Origin: Georgenia sp. SYP-B2076
GTDB taxonomy: Bacteria > Actinomycetota > Actinomycetes > Actinomycetales > Actinomycetaceae
DNA: 64,000 bases
Direction: 5' to 3'
Assembly (NCBI RefSeq): GCF_003991205.1
Contig: NZ_RXOZ01000035.1
Coordinates: 1 to 64,000, forward strand
Position 1 is the first letter of the stretch, and each line of letters starts with the position of its first letter. A program made the position numbers and the translations under genes. Under the pieces are notes generated by a model. That model was not told the DNA's origin, made no database searches, and worked only from the letters and a program-made list of their open reading frames with translations. Positions 18,754-25,871 of the stretch are shown here, in pieces.

Positions 18754-20397
18754 ATGCCCAGCACCGTGGCCCCCTCCGGGCTCGCCCACCCCGCCGGCGA
18801 CCCCGCCGGCGCCGTCGACGTCGTCCAGGTCTACGACACCACGCTGCGGGACGGCGCCCAGCAGGAGGGCATGAACCTCTCGGTGGCCGACAAGCTCGCC
18901 ATCGCGCCCCTGCTGGACGCCCTGGGCGTGGGCTACATCGAGGGTGGCTGGCCGGGCGCCATCCCGAAGGACACCGAGTTCTTCGCGCGGGCCGCCAAGG
19001 AGCTGGAGCTGAACCATGCGCGGCTGGCCGCGTTCGGCGCCACCTGCAAGGCGGGCACCGACCCGCGCGAGGACCCGCAGGTCCAGGCGCTCGTGGACTC
19101 CGAGGCGCCGGTGATCACGCTCGTGGCCAAGAGCGACATCCGCCACGTCGAGCGGGCGCTGCGCACCACCGGGGAGGAGAACCTCCGCATGGTGGCCGAG
19201 ACGGTGCGGTACCTGGCGGGACTGGGACGGGAGGTCATCCTCGACGCGGAGCACTTCTTCGACGGCTACCGCTACGACCCCGGGTACGCGCTGCAGGTGG
19301 TCACGGCCGCGTTCGACGCCGGAGCCGCGACCGTCGTCCTGTGCGACACCAACGGCGGGATGCTGCCGGAGTGGGTCACGGAGGTCGTGGGAGAGGTCCG
19401 CGCGGCCACCGAGGGACGCCTGGGCATGCACGCCCACAACGACTCCGGCTGCGCGGCCGCCAACACCCTCGCCGCGGTCGCCGCCGGGGCGGGACACATT
19501 CAGGGCACGGTCAACGGCTACGGCGAGCGCACGGGCAACGCGGACCTGCTCACCTGCGTGGCCAACCTCGAGCTCAAGCTCGGGACGCCCGTGCTGCAGG
19601 GGGAGGGGCTGCAGGAGGCCAGCCGGATCTCCCACGCGATCTCCGAGATCACCAACATCAGCCCCTACGGGCGCCAGCCCTACGTGGGGGCCTCCGCGTT
19701 CGCGCACAAGGCGGGCCTGCACGCCAGCGCCATCCGGGTGGACCCGGACCTCTACCAGCACATCGATCCCGTCACGGTCGGGAACGACATGCGGATGCTC
19801 GTCTCCGAGATGGCGGGCCGCGCCTCCATCGAGCTCAAGGGCCGCGAGCTCGGGTTCGACCTCACCGGTCAGGCCGAGCTGCTGGGCCGCGTGACCAACC
19901 GCATCAAGGACGCCGAGGCCCAGGGCTACACGTACGACGCCGCCGACGCCTCCTTCGAGCTGCTGCTGCGCTCCGAGATGGACGGGCGCGGGCCGAGCTT
20001 CTACGAGGTGGAGAGCTGGCGCACCTACGTGGAGCACCGCCCCGCCACCGGCCAGAGCGACTCCGAGGCGACCGTGAAGCTGCGGACCGGGCACGGCCGG
20101 GAGATCAGCACAGGGGAGGGCAACGGGCCCGTCAACGCCCTCGACCACGCGCTGCGCGGCGCGCTGGTGGGCGCCTACCCCGAGATCGAGGACTTCGAGC
20201 TCATCGACTACAAGGTCCGCATCCTCGACACGCAGCAGGGCACGGACGCCACCATCCGGGTGCTCATCGAGACCTCCGACGGCGTGCGGAGCTGGTCGAC
20301 CGTGGGGGTGGGCACCAACATCATCGAGGCCAGCTGGGAGGCCCTGAACGACGCGATCGTCTGGGGCCTGCTCCACCACGGGGTGGAGCCGCGCTGA
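18754..20397 (+). CDS. cimA: (R)-citramalate synthase
   Basis: 547-residue DRE-TIM metallolyase. It condenses acetyl-CoA and pyruvate to citramalate, the first step of the threonine-independent route to 2-oxobutyrate and isoleucine. VYDTTLRDGAQQEGMNLS near the N-terminus and ALGVGYIEGGWPGAIPKDTEFF are characteristic of CimA rather than LeuA. The HAHNDSGCAAANT metal-binding motif and the NGYGERTGNADL segment follow. A C-terminal LeuA-type regulatory domain (~400-547) would bind the end product. AAGGAG at 18741 and the ATG at 18754 set the start. An isoleucine-type attenuator precedes it. The distinction from LeuA is by motif only. Confidence 0.88.
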   Translation: MPSTVAPSGLAHPAGDPAGAVDVVQVYDTTLRDGAQQEGMNLSVADKLAIAPLLDALGVGYIEGGWPGAIPKDTEFFARAAKELELNHARLAAFGATCKAGTDPREDPQVQALVDSEAPVITLVAKSDIRHVERALRTTGEENLRMVAETVRYLAGLGREVILDAEHFFDGYRYDPGYALQVVTAAFDAGAATVVLCDTNGGMLPEWVTEVVGEVRAATEGRLGMHAHNDSGCAAANTLAAVAAGAGHIQGTVNGYGERTGNADLLTCVANLELKLGTPVLQGEGLQEASRISHAISEITNISPYGRQPYVGASAFAHKAGLHASAIRVDPDLYQHIDPVTVGNDMRMLVSEMAGRASIELKGRELGFDLTGQAELLGRVTNRIKDAEAQGYTYDAADASFELLLRSEMDGRGPSFYEVESWRTYVEHRPATGQSDSEATVKLRTGHGREISTGEGNGPVNALDHALRGALVGAYPEIEDFELIDYKVRILDTQQGTDATIRVLIETSDGVRSWSTVGVGTNIIEASWEALNDAIVWGLLHHGVEPR

Positions 20398-20488
20398 GCT
20401 GGGCCGGCCGGCTCCGCCGCCGGCGCACCCGGCGGACTGGTACGCGCCGTCACCCGGTGCCCGCGGACCCGCGCCCGCCCTCCGGGCA

Positions 20489-20522
20489 ACATCCGTCCGG
20501 ACATGCCTGACGGATGTAACCT
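20489..20522 (+). promoter_or_regulatory. Inverted repeat overlapping a -10-like box
   Basis: ACATCCGTC (20489-20497) and GACGGATGT (20509-20517) form a perfect 9-bp dyad with an 11-base spacer. The last base overlaps TAACCT (20517-20522). No T tract follows, so an operator is likelier than a terminator. Confidence 0.4.
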
Positions 20523-20634
20523 GGGGGCCGGGCGTCCGCCAGCCCGCCTCGCGGTGTTCTACCGCCCGGCGCCCCGCCGCCGCGTGAGCGACCGCACACC
20601 GTGATCGGACGCCGCGGCGCCTAAAGTTGCTGCC

Positions 20635-21684
20635 ATGCACGGTGAGTACAAGGTCCCTGGTGGCAAGCTCGTCGCCGTTGACGTCGACGTCGAGGACGGG
20701 CGCCTGACGCGCGCCAAGGTCTCCGGCGACTTCTTCCTCGAGCCGGACACGGCGCTGGAGGACATCAACGCCGCCCTGGACGGCATGCCCGAGCACGCCT
20801 CCGCCGAGCAGCTCGCCCAGGCCATCACCGGCGCGATCGACCACGGCGTCAACCTCGTCGGGTTCACGCCCGAGTCCGTCGGCATCGCGGTGCGCCGGGC
20901 GCTCGGCCACGCGACGAGCTGGTCGGACCACACCTTCGACGTCATCCACGGCGCGCCCGTGCACCCGGCCATGAACGTGGCGCTGGACGAGGTGATCCCC
21001 GAGGAGGTCGCCGCGGGACGGCGCGGGCCGACCATGCGGATCTGGGAGTGGAACGCCCCCCTCGTCGTCATCGGCTCGTTCCAGTCCGTGAGGAACGAGA
21101 TCGACCCGGACGGCCTGAGGAAGAACGACATGATGGTCGTGCGCCGGGTGTCCGGCGGCGGCGCCATGTTCATGGAGCCCGGCAACTGCATCACCTACTC
21201 CATCGTCGTGCCCGACTCCCTCGTGGAGGGGCTCAGCTTCGAGCGCTCCTACGCCTTCCTCGACGACTGGGTCCTCGGCGCGCTGGCGGACGTCGGTGTC
21301 CGGGCCCGCTACGTGCCGCTGAACGACATCGCCTCGGAGCAGGGCAAGATCGGCGGCGCGGCGCAGAAGCGCTTCGCGAGCGGCGTCGTCCTCCACCACG
21401 TGACGATGGCCTACGACATCGACGCCGACAAGATGCTCGAGGTGCTGCGCATCGGCCGGGAGAAGATGTCGGACAAGGGCACCAAGAGCGCCAACAAGAG
21501 GGTGGACCCGATGCGCTCGCAGACGGGCATGGCCCGCGCGGCCATCATCGACGCCTTCATCGCCCACTTCCGCGGCCGGTACCGCACGCAGATGTCGGAC
21601 TACACGCCGGCCGAGCTGGCACGGGCGCGCGAGCTCATGGAGACCAAGTTCCTCGCCGACGACTGGACCTACCGAGTGCCCTGA
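20635..21684 (+). CDS. Lipoate-protein ligase A-type protein with N-terminal accessory domain
   Basis: 349 residues. The first ~90 (HGEYKVPGGKLVAVDVDV...VSGDFFLEPDTALEDIN) resemble the small accessory domain that in E. coli LplA lies at the C-terminus. Residues ~100-340 are the BPL/LplA catalytic domain: RRVSGGGAMFMEPGN for lipoyl-AMP binding and KIGGAAQKR with the conserved lysine. It should attach lipoate to E2 and GcvH proteins. The order, accessory before catalytic, is the reverse of E. coli LplA and recalls separate LplB+LplA pairs of archaea fused head to tail. TAAAGT stands 7 bases before the ATG, suggesting a leaderless mRNA. Confidence 0.82.
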   Translation: MHGEYKVPGGKLVAVDVDVEDGRLTRAKVSGDFFLEPDTALEDINAALDGMPEHASAEQLAQAITGAIDHGVNLVGFTPESVGIAVRRALGHATSWSDHTFDVIHGAPVHPAMNVALDEVIPEEVAAGRRGPTMRIWEWNAPLVVIGSFQSVRNEIDPDGLRKNDMMVVRRVSGGGAMFMEPGNCITYSIVVPDSLVEGLSFERSYAFLDDWVLGALADVGVRARYVPLNDIASEQGKIGGAAQKRFASGVVLHHVTMAYDIDADKMLEVLRIGREKMSDKGTKSANKRVDPMRSQTGMARAAIIDAFIAHFRGRYRTQMSDYTPAELARARELMETKFLADDWTYRVP

Positions 21685-21706
21685 CCGGCGGTGCGGCGGG
21701 CCCTTC

Positions 21707-22510
21707 TCAGGCGCCGGCGGCCTCAGGCGTGGGACGCGCCCCGAAGACGGCGGTGCCCACGCGCACCATCGTGGCACCGGCCGCGACGGCGATCTCCAGG
21801 TCGCCGCTCATGCCCATGCTCAGCTCGGTCGCCCCGGCCGTGCCGGGGGCGCCGGACGCGAGAACCTGCCCGCGCAGGGCGGCGAGGCGCTCGTAGGACT
21901 CGCGGACCACGCCGTCGTCGTCGGAGTGCGCCCCCACCGTCATGAAGCCGCGTAGCCGGAGGTGGGGGAGGGCGCCGACGGCGGCCGTCAGCTCCGGGGC
22001 CTCGTCGGGGTGGGTGCCCGCCTTGGTCGGCTCGCCCGAGGTGTTCACCTGGACGAACACGTCCAGGACGGGCGTCCCGCCACCGTCCGCGGCCGTGGTG
22101 CCGACCCCGGCTGCGGCGTCGGCCCCGGCACTCCCCGCCGCGCGCGCGACGGCCTGGTCCAGCCGCTGTGCCAGGCGCAGCGAGTCCACGGTCTGCACGC
22201 ACGTCGCCCAGCGCAGGACCTGGTTGACCTTGTTGCCCTGCAGGTGGCCGATGAAGTGCATCTCGTGCGCGGGCACCCCGGGCACGGCCAGCGCCGGGCC
22301 CGTCGCCGCCAGCTCCTGGGCGCGGTTGTGACCGAGGAGGTGGGCGCCGGCCCGGAGCGCGGCGAGGATGTCCTCGGCCGGCTGCGTCTTGACCGCCAGC
22401 AGCAGGCTGACCTCGTGAGGGTCACGGCCGGCGGCGGAGGCGGCCGCGGCGATCCGGCGTCGTACGGCGGCGGCGTTCGCCTCGATGCGCGTGCGCCGGT
22501 CCTCGTCCAC
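21707..22510 (-). CDS. PLP-binding homeostasis protein (YggS/PROSC family)
   Basis: 267 residues with a fold-type III PLP barrel. The PLP lysine is in LLLAVKTQPAEDI. HFIGHLQGNKVNQVLR, the VNTSGEPTKAG strand and the SMGMSGDLEIAVAAGATMVRVGTAVFG phosphate-binding end are all recognisable. It keeps free PLP and 2-keto acid/amino acid pools in balance and is not a classical catalyst. The usual GENRVQE reads GHNRAQE here. An insert of about 25 alanine/glycine-rich residues precedes the VQVNTSGE strand. GTG 22510 lies 6 bases after TATGGT, the same -10 as the ilvB leader, so the mRNA is probably leaderless. Confidence 0.9.
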   Translation of the reverse strand: MDEDRRTRIEANAAAVRRRIAAAASAAGRDPHEVSLLLAVKTQPAEDILAALRAGAHLLGHNRAQELAATGPALAVPGVPAHEMHFIGHLQGNKVNQVLRWATCVQTVDSLRLAQRLDQAVARAAGSAGADAAAGVGTTAADGGGTPVLDVFVQVNTSGEPTKAGTHPDEAPELTAAVGALPHLRLRGFMTVGAHSDDDGVVRESYERLAALRGQVLASGAPGTAGATELSMGMSGDLEIAVAAGATMVRVGTAVFGARPTPEAAGA

Positions 22511-22619
22511 GCCCCGACCATATCCGCCCGTCGGGCCTGCCACGCCCGGCGGCCCAGCCCACGGGCACGCCGCGCCGAGCGGTTCGCGCCGGCCCTCCGA
22601 GCCGCGCCGCCGACAAGGG

Positions 22620-23390
22620 CTACGCAGCTCTGAGCGCCACGCCCACCTTGAGGGCGCGGTGGTCGGAGACACCCAGGTCCAGGGCGACGCCGGACGTCGA
22701 CGCCCACACCGCGCCATCGCCGAGGATGTGGTCCAGCTGACGCAGGGGGAGGTCGACGGGGAACGTCGGCGCCGTCGCGAGCGGACGCAGCCGCGACAGG
22801 CGGACGGGCCGGCGGCCGCCCATGTTGAGGTCCCCGAGGAGCACCAGCGGCCGCGGCATGTCCCGGACCAGGTACGCGAGGCGGCGCAGCTGGACGGCGT
22901 TCCAGCCCGGCAGGTAGGTCAGGTGCGTGGCGACGACCGTGAGCGGGCCCTCCGGGGTGACGACCACGGCGGCCACCGCGGCGCGCCGCTCCTCCTGCAC
23001 GAGCACGGGGCGCAGCCGTCCGGGGAAGACCATCGGCACGCGGCGCGCGGGCCCGGGCAGGGCGAGGACGCGCCACCGCTCGACCGGGAAGCGGCTCAGC
23101 AGCGCGATGCCGTAGCCGGCCGAGTCGGGCTGCTCGTCGCCGGTGGCGGCGGTCCACAGGCTCGGCAGGCCGGACATCGTGGCGACGAACCGGTGCTCGT
23201 CGGCCCCCATGGCCTCGGCGGCCACGGCCGTGAGGTCGGCGCCGTGGGAGCGGGGCTGGACCCGGTCCACCTCCTGCATGGCGAGGATGTCGGCGTCGAG
23301 CGCGCGCACCGCCCCGGCGAACCTGCGCAGGTCCACCCGGCCGTCCGCGGGCGAGCGCCCGTGAAGGATGTTGAACGTCGCGATCTGCAC
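22620..23390 (-). CDS. Endonuclease/exonuclease/phosphatase family protein
   Basis: 256 residues, the size of the single-domain EEP fold. All main active-site blocks are visible: ATFNILHGR (N-terminus), MQEVDR (metal-binding Glu), VVATHL, LVLLGDLNMGG, and the terminal GVSDHRAL with the catalytic His. The substrate could be DNA, a phospholipid or an inositol phosphate; sequence does not decide. There is no signal peptide. GTG 23390 starts directly at the first strand (VQIATFNI); the ~300 residues upstream in the open frame are antisense noise. It is divergent from the nucleotidyltransferase gene. Confidence 0.82.
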   Translation of the reverse strand: MQIATFNILHGRSPADGRVDLRRFAGAVRALDADILAMQEVDRVQPRSHGADLTAVAAEAMGADEHRFVATMSGLPSLWTAATGDEQPDSAGYGIALLSRFPVERWRVLALPGPARRVPMVFPGRLRPVLVQEERRAAVAAVVVTPEGPLTVVATHLTYLPGWNAVQLRRLAYLVRDMPRPLVLLGDLNMGGRRPVRLSRLRPLATAPTFPVDLPLRQLDHILGDGAVWASTSGVALDLGVSDHRALKVGVALRAA

Positions 23391-23447
23391 CGCCCTGATT
23401 GTTCCGGTGATGGTGCGAGCACGCGCGCCGTCGTGTAGACCCGGGGC

Positions 23448-24047
23448 ATGGCCGGGACGGAGTACCCGCCGCTCCGCGAGGGGATGCGCCGCACCGGGGC
23501 GGCGCTGGGGGCGGCGCAGGTCCCGTTCGCGCTCGCCGGCGGCTACGCGGCGTGGGTGCGTGGCGCGCCGGAGCCCGCGCACGACGCCGACTTCACCATC
23601 CTGGAGGCGGACGTCGAGCGGGCGAAGGAGGCGGTGGTCGGCGCCGGCCTGGAGGTGGAGCAGCCGGTCGAGGACTGGCTCTTCAAGGCGTACTACAAGG
23701 GCGCCCTCGTGGACGTGCTGTTCCGGATGTGCGGGCGGCCCGTCACCCCCGAGCTGCTCGCCCGCAGCGACCCGATCCAGGTGCTGGGCGTCACGATGCC
23801 CGTCATGCAGGCCACGGAGATCCTCACGGCCAAGGTGGCGGTGCTCGCGGAGCACCACTGCAACTTCGGGAACCTGCTCCCGGTCGCCCGTGCCCTGCGC
23901 GAGCAGGTCGACTGGGCCCACGTCCGTGCCCAGACGGCGGGGAACCCCTTCGCGGAGGCGTTCCTGTTCCTTCTCGCCCGCCTGGCGATCCTGCCCGAGG
24001 CATCGGGGGCGCCGCGCCGGACGGACGCCGCGGGCGCCGGCGGATGA
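23448..24047 (+). CDS. Nucleotidyltransferase-fold protein
   Basis: 199 residues. The N-terminal half has the polymerase-beta-like core as found in MNT/AbiEii-type proteins: FALAGGYAAWVRGAP, then HDADF providing the acidic residues, and VDVLFRM as the third acidic strand. The C-terminal half is helical (ATEILTAKVAVLAEHHCNFGNLLPVARALREQVDW). It may be a non-toxin adenylyltransferase-like enzyme; no antitoxin-like partner lies next to it, only an HhH glycosylase. TAGACC 6 bases before the ATG suggests a leaderless start. The last ~10 residues are low-complexity. Confidence 0.7.
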   Translation: MAGTEYPPLREGMRRTGAALGAAQVPFALAGGYAAWVRGAPEPAHDADFTILEADVERAKEAVVGAGLEVEQPVEDWLFKAYYKGALVDVLFRMCGRPVTPELLARSDPIQVLGVTMPVMQATEILTAKVAVLAEHHCNFGNLLPVARALREQVDWAHVRAQTAGNPFAEAFLFLLARLAILPEASGAPRRTDAAGAGG

Positions 24048-24066
24048 GGCCTGGCAGGATCGGGCC

Positions 24067-24645
24067 ATGGCCCTCGAGCTGCACATCACCGGCGACGACG
24101 ACGCGGACGCCCTGCTGTCCTCCGACCCCCTGGCGCTCCTCATCGGGATGCTGCTCGACCAGCAGGTCGCGATGGAGACCGCCTTCGCCGGGCCGAAGAA
24201 GCTCCGCGACCGCCTCGGCGGGCTCGACGTCGCGGCCCTGGCCCACATGGACCCCGACGCCCTGACCGAGGTGTGCCGCACCCCGCCGGCCGTGCACCGC
24301 TACCCCGGCTCGATGGCCGGGCGGATCCAGGCGCTGTGCGCGTACCTGCTCGAGCACCACGGCGGCGACGCCGCGGCCCTGTGGACCGCCGGGGACCCCG
24401 ACGGCGCGGAGGTGCTCCGCCGGCTCAAGGCGCTGCCCGGGTTCGGTGACCAGAAGGCGCGGATCTTCCTCGCGCTGCTGGGTAAGCAGCTCGACCTGCA
24501 GGCGCCGGGGTGGCGCGAGGCGGCCGGCGCGTACGGCGAGGACGGGTCCCGGCGCTCCGTCGCCGACATCGTCGACGCCGACTCCCTGGCCGAGGTCCGC
24601 GAGACCAAACGGGCGGTGAAGGCCGCCGCGAAGGCGAAGGGCTGA
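24067..24645 (+). CDS. HhH-GPD-type base-excision DNA repair protein
   Basis: 192 residues. The helix-hairpin-helix is LKALPGFGDQKARIFLALLGKQ at about 119-140. The N-terminus (DPLALLIGMLLDQQVAMETAFAGP) matches the HhH-GPD fold, where LLDQQV recalls the IaQQvs stretch of glycosylases. The usual catalytic Asp of the family should follow the hairpin by about 20 residues. Here only the D of QLDLQ is near, so activity is uncertain. A lysine/alanine-rich tail ends the protein. The start follows CAGGAT by 6 bases, 19 bases after the nucleotidyltransferase gene, so the two may also be cotranscribed. Confidence 0.78.
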   Translation: MALELHITGDDDADALLSSDPLALLIGMLLDQQVAMETAFAGPKKLRDRLGGLDVAALAHMDPDALTEVCRTPPAVHRYPGSMAGRIQALCAYLLEHHGGDAAALWTAGDPDGAEVLRRLKALPGFGDQKARIFLALLGKQLDLQAPGWREAAGAYGEDGSRRSVADIVDADSLAEVRETKRAVKAAAKAKG

Positions 24646-24647
24646 GC

Positions 24648-25307
24648 TCAGCCGTCGATCGCGACGCCGAGCTCCCGGGCCATCGCGGGGAGCAGCTCCA
24701 GGGCGTCCTGCTCGCCCACGCGCGCGCCGCGCAGCGAGGCGACGCCGCCCACGCCGGAGAGCCGGCAGCCCCGCAGCTGCACGCGCTCGCAGCGCATGCC
24801 GGACAGCTGCGCGCCGGTCAGGTCACACTCCTCGAGCAGGACGTCGGTCAGGACGGCGTCGGCCAGGTCGGCCTCGGACAGGTCGCAGCCGCGCAGCACC
24901 ACCTGCTGCAGCCGCGCCCCGCGCCAGCTGCTGAGCCGCCCCTGGCAGTCCTTTAGCCGGACGGCGCGCAGCCGGGCGGACGTGAGCTGGGCGCCGGTCA
25001 GGCGCACCCCGCGCAGGCTCGCCCGCATGAGGGTCAGCTCCTCGGTGCGCAGGTTGGCCAGGTCGGCGCCGTCGAGGCGGCAGTCGACCAGGGTCGTGCG
25101 GCGCCACCGGCCGCCGGCGGCCAGGGCGCGCTCGAGGGACGAGCCCTCCACCTGGACCTCGTCGAGGGCCGTGAGGTCCGCCCCGGTCAGGTCCACGCCG
25201 GCCAGCGTCACCGAGTGCAGGGCCGCCGGGTCCACCCGCTCGAGGTGACGGGCGACGTCGGGCTCGGGCAGGCGCAGGGCGCCGGCCCCGCGGGCCGCGG
25301 GGCTCAC
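24648..25307 (-). CDS. Pentapeptide-repeat protein
   Basis: 219 residues built largely of A(D/N)LXX-type pentapeptides between about 35 and 195, e.g. LAGVDLTGADLTALDEV, CRLDGADLANL, ASLRGVRLTGAQLTSARLR, CDLSEADLADAVL. Such repeats fold into a right-handed quadrilateral beta helix; some members mimic DNA and shield gyrase, but most have unknown function. No domain of other type is attached. The GTG start overlaps the stop of the YbaK gene (GTGA), so the two are translationally coupled. It converges with the HhH gene, 2 bases apart. Confidence 0.85.
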   Translation of the reverse strand: MSPAARGAGALRLPEPDVARHLERVDPAALHSVTLAGVDLTGADLTALDEVQVEGSSLERALAAGGRWRRTTLVDCRLDGADLANLRTEELTLMRASLRGVRLTGAQLTSARLRAVRLKDCQGRLSSWRGARLQQVVLRGCDLSEADLADAVLTDVLLEECDLTGAQLSGMRCERVQLRGCRLSGVGGVASLRGARVGEQDALELLPAMARELGVAIDG

Positions 25308-25795
25308 GGGCGCGCCACCGCGGCGGTGACGGCGCCGGTGAGGGCGACGAGATCCGCCGGCGCGAGCTCGACGTCCAGGCCGCGCCGGCCGGCGCTGACC
25401 AGCACGGTGGGGTGGTCCAGGGCGGAGGCGTCGACCACGGTCCGCAGCGACCTGCGCTGCCCGAGCGGCGAGATGCCGCCCACCACGTAGCCGGTCGCCC
25501 GCTCCGCGGCGGCGGGGTCGGCCATGACCGCGCGCTTGCCGCCGACCGCGCCGGCCAGGGCGCCCAGGTCCAGGCGCCCGGCCACCGGCACCACGGCCAC
25601 GGTCAGCGCGCCGTCGACGCTGGCCACGAGCGTCTTGAACACCCGTGCCGGGTCCAGGCCGAGCACGGCGGCCGCCTCCTCACCGAAGCCGAGCCCGCTG
25701 CGGGGGTCGTGCTCGTACGCGCGGACCTCGTGCCACGTGCCCGCCCGGACCAGGGCGCGCAGGGCCGGGGTGCCCGCCGGCTGCTTCTTCGTCAC
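25304..25795 (-). CDS. ybaK: Cys-tRNA(Pro)/Cys-tRNA deacylase, YbaK type
   Basis: 163 residues, normal for the YbaK/EbsC fold. It trans-edits Cys mischarged on tRNA-Pro. Family blocks are VFKTLVASVDG (with the key lysine), VAVVPVAGRLDLGALAG, GGKRAVMADP, and GYVVGGISPLGQRRSLRTVVDASA. The GTG at 25795 (VTKKQPAGTPAL) gives the usual N-terminus and has a GGAGGG about 10 bases upstream; the frame stays open to 25843. Its stop overlaps the pentapeptide-repeat gene. Confidence 0.9.
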   Translation of the reverse strand: MTKKQPAGTPALRALVRAGTWHEVRAYEHDPRSGLGFGEEAAAVLGLDPARVFKTLVASVDGALTVAVVPVAGRLDLGALAGAVGGKRAVMADPAAAERATGYVVGGISPLGQRRSLRTVVDASALDHPTVLVSAGRRGLDVELAPADLVALTGAVTAAVARP

Positions 25796-25843
25796 GGCAG
25801 CGATGCCCTCCGGGGCGGCGCGGCGCTCACCGGGGGCCGGCAC

Positions 25844-25871
25844 GTGAGGACTTGACCGCTCACGGGGGTTG
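25844..25871. repeat. Third copy of the AGGACTTGACCGCTC element
   Basis: GTGAGGACTTGACCGCTCACG lies in the gap between ybaK and the helicase gene. The 15-base core AGGACTTGACCGCTC is identical to the copy at 352 and differs at one base from the copy at 295. Confidence 0.6.

Noticed and set aside
18754-20397. leuA (2-isopropylmalate synthase)
   Set aside because: The neighbourhood suggests leu genes, but YIEGGWPG and VYDTTLRDGAQQEG and the Ile-type leader point to citramalate synthase.
23448-24645. Toxin-antitoxin pair from the nucleotidyltransferase and its neighbour
   Set aside because: The neighbour is an HhH-GPD repair protein, not an antitoxin-like or HEPN protein.
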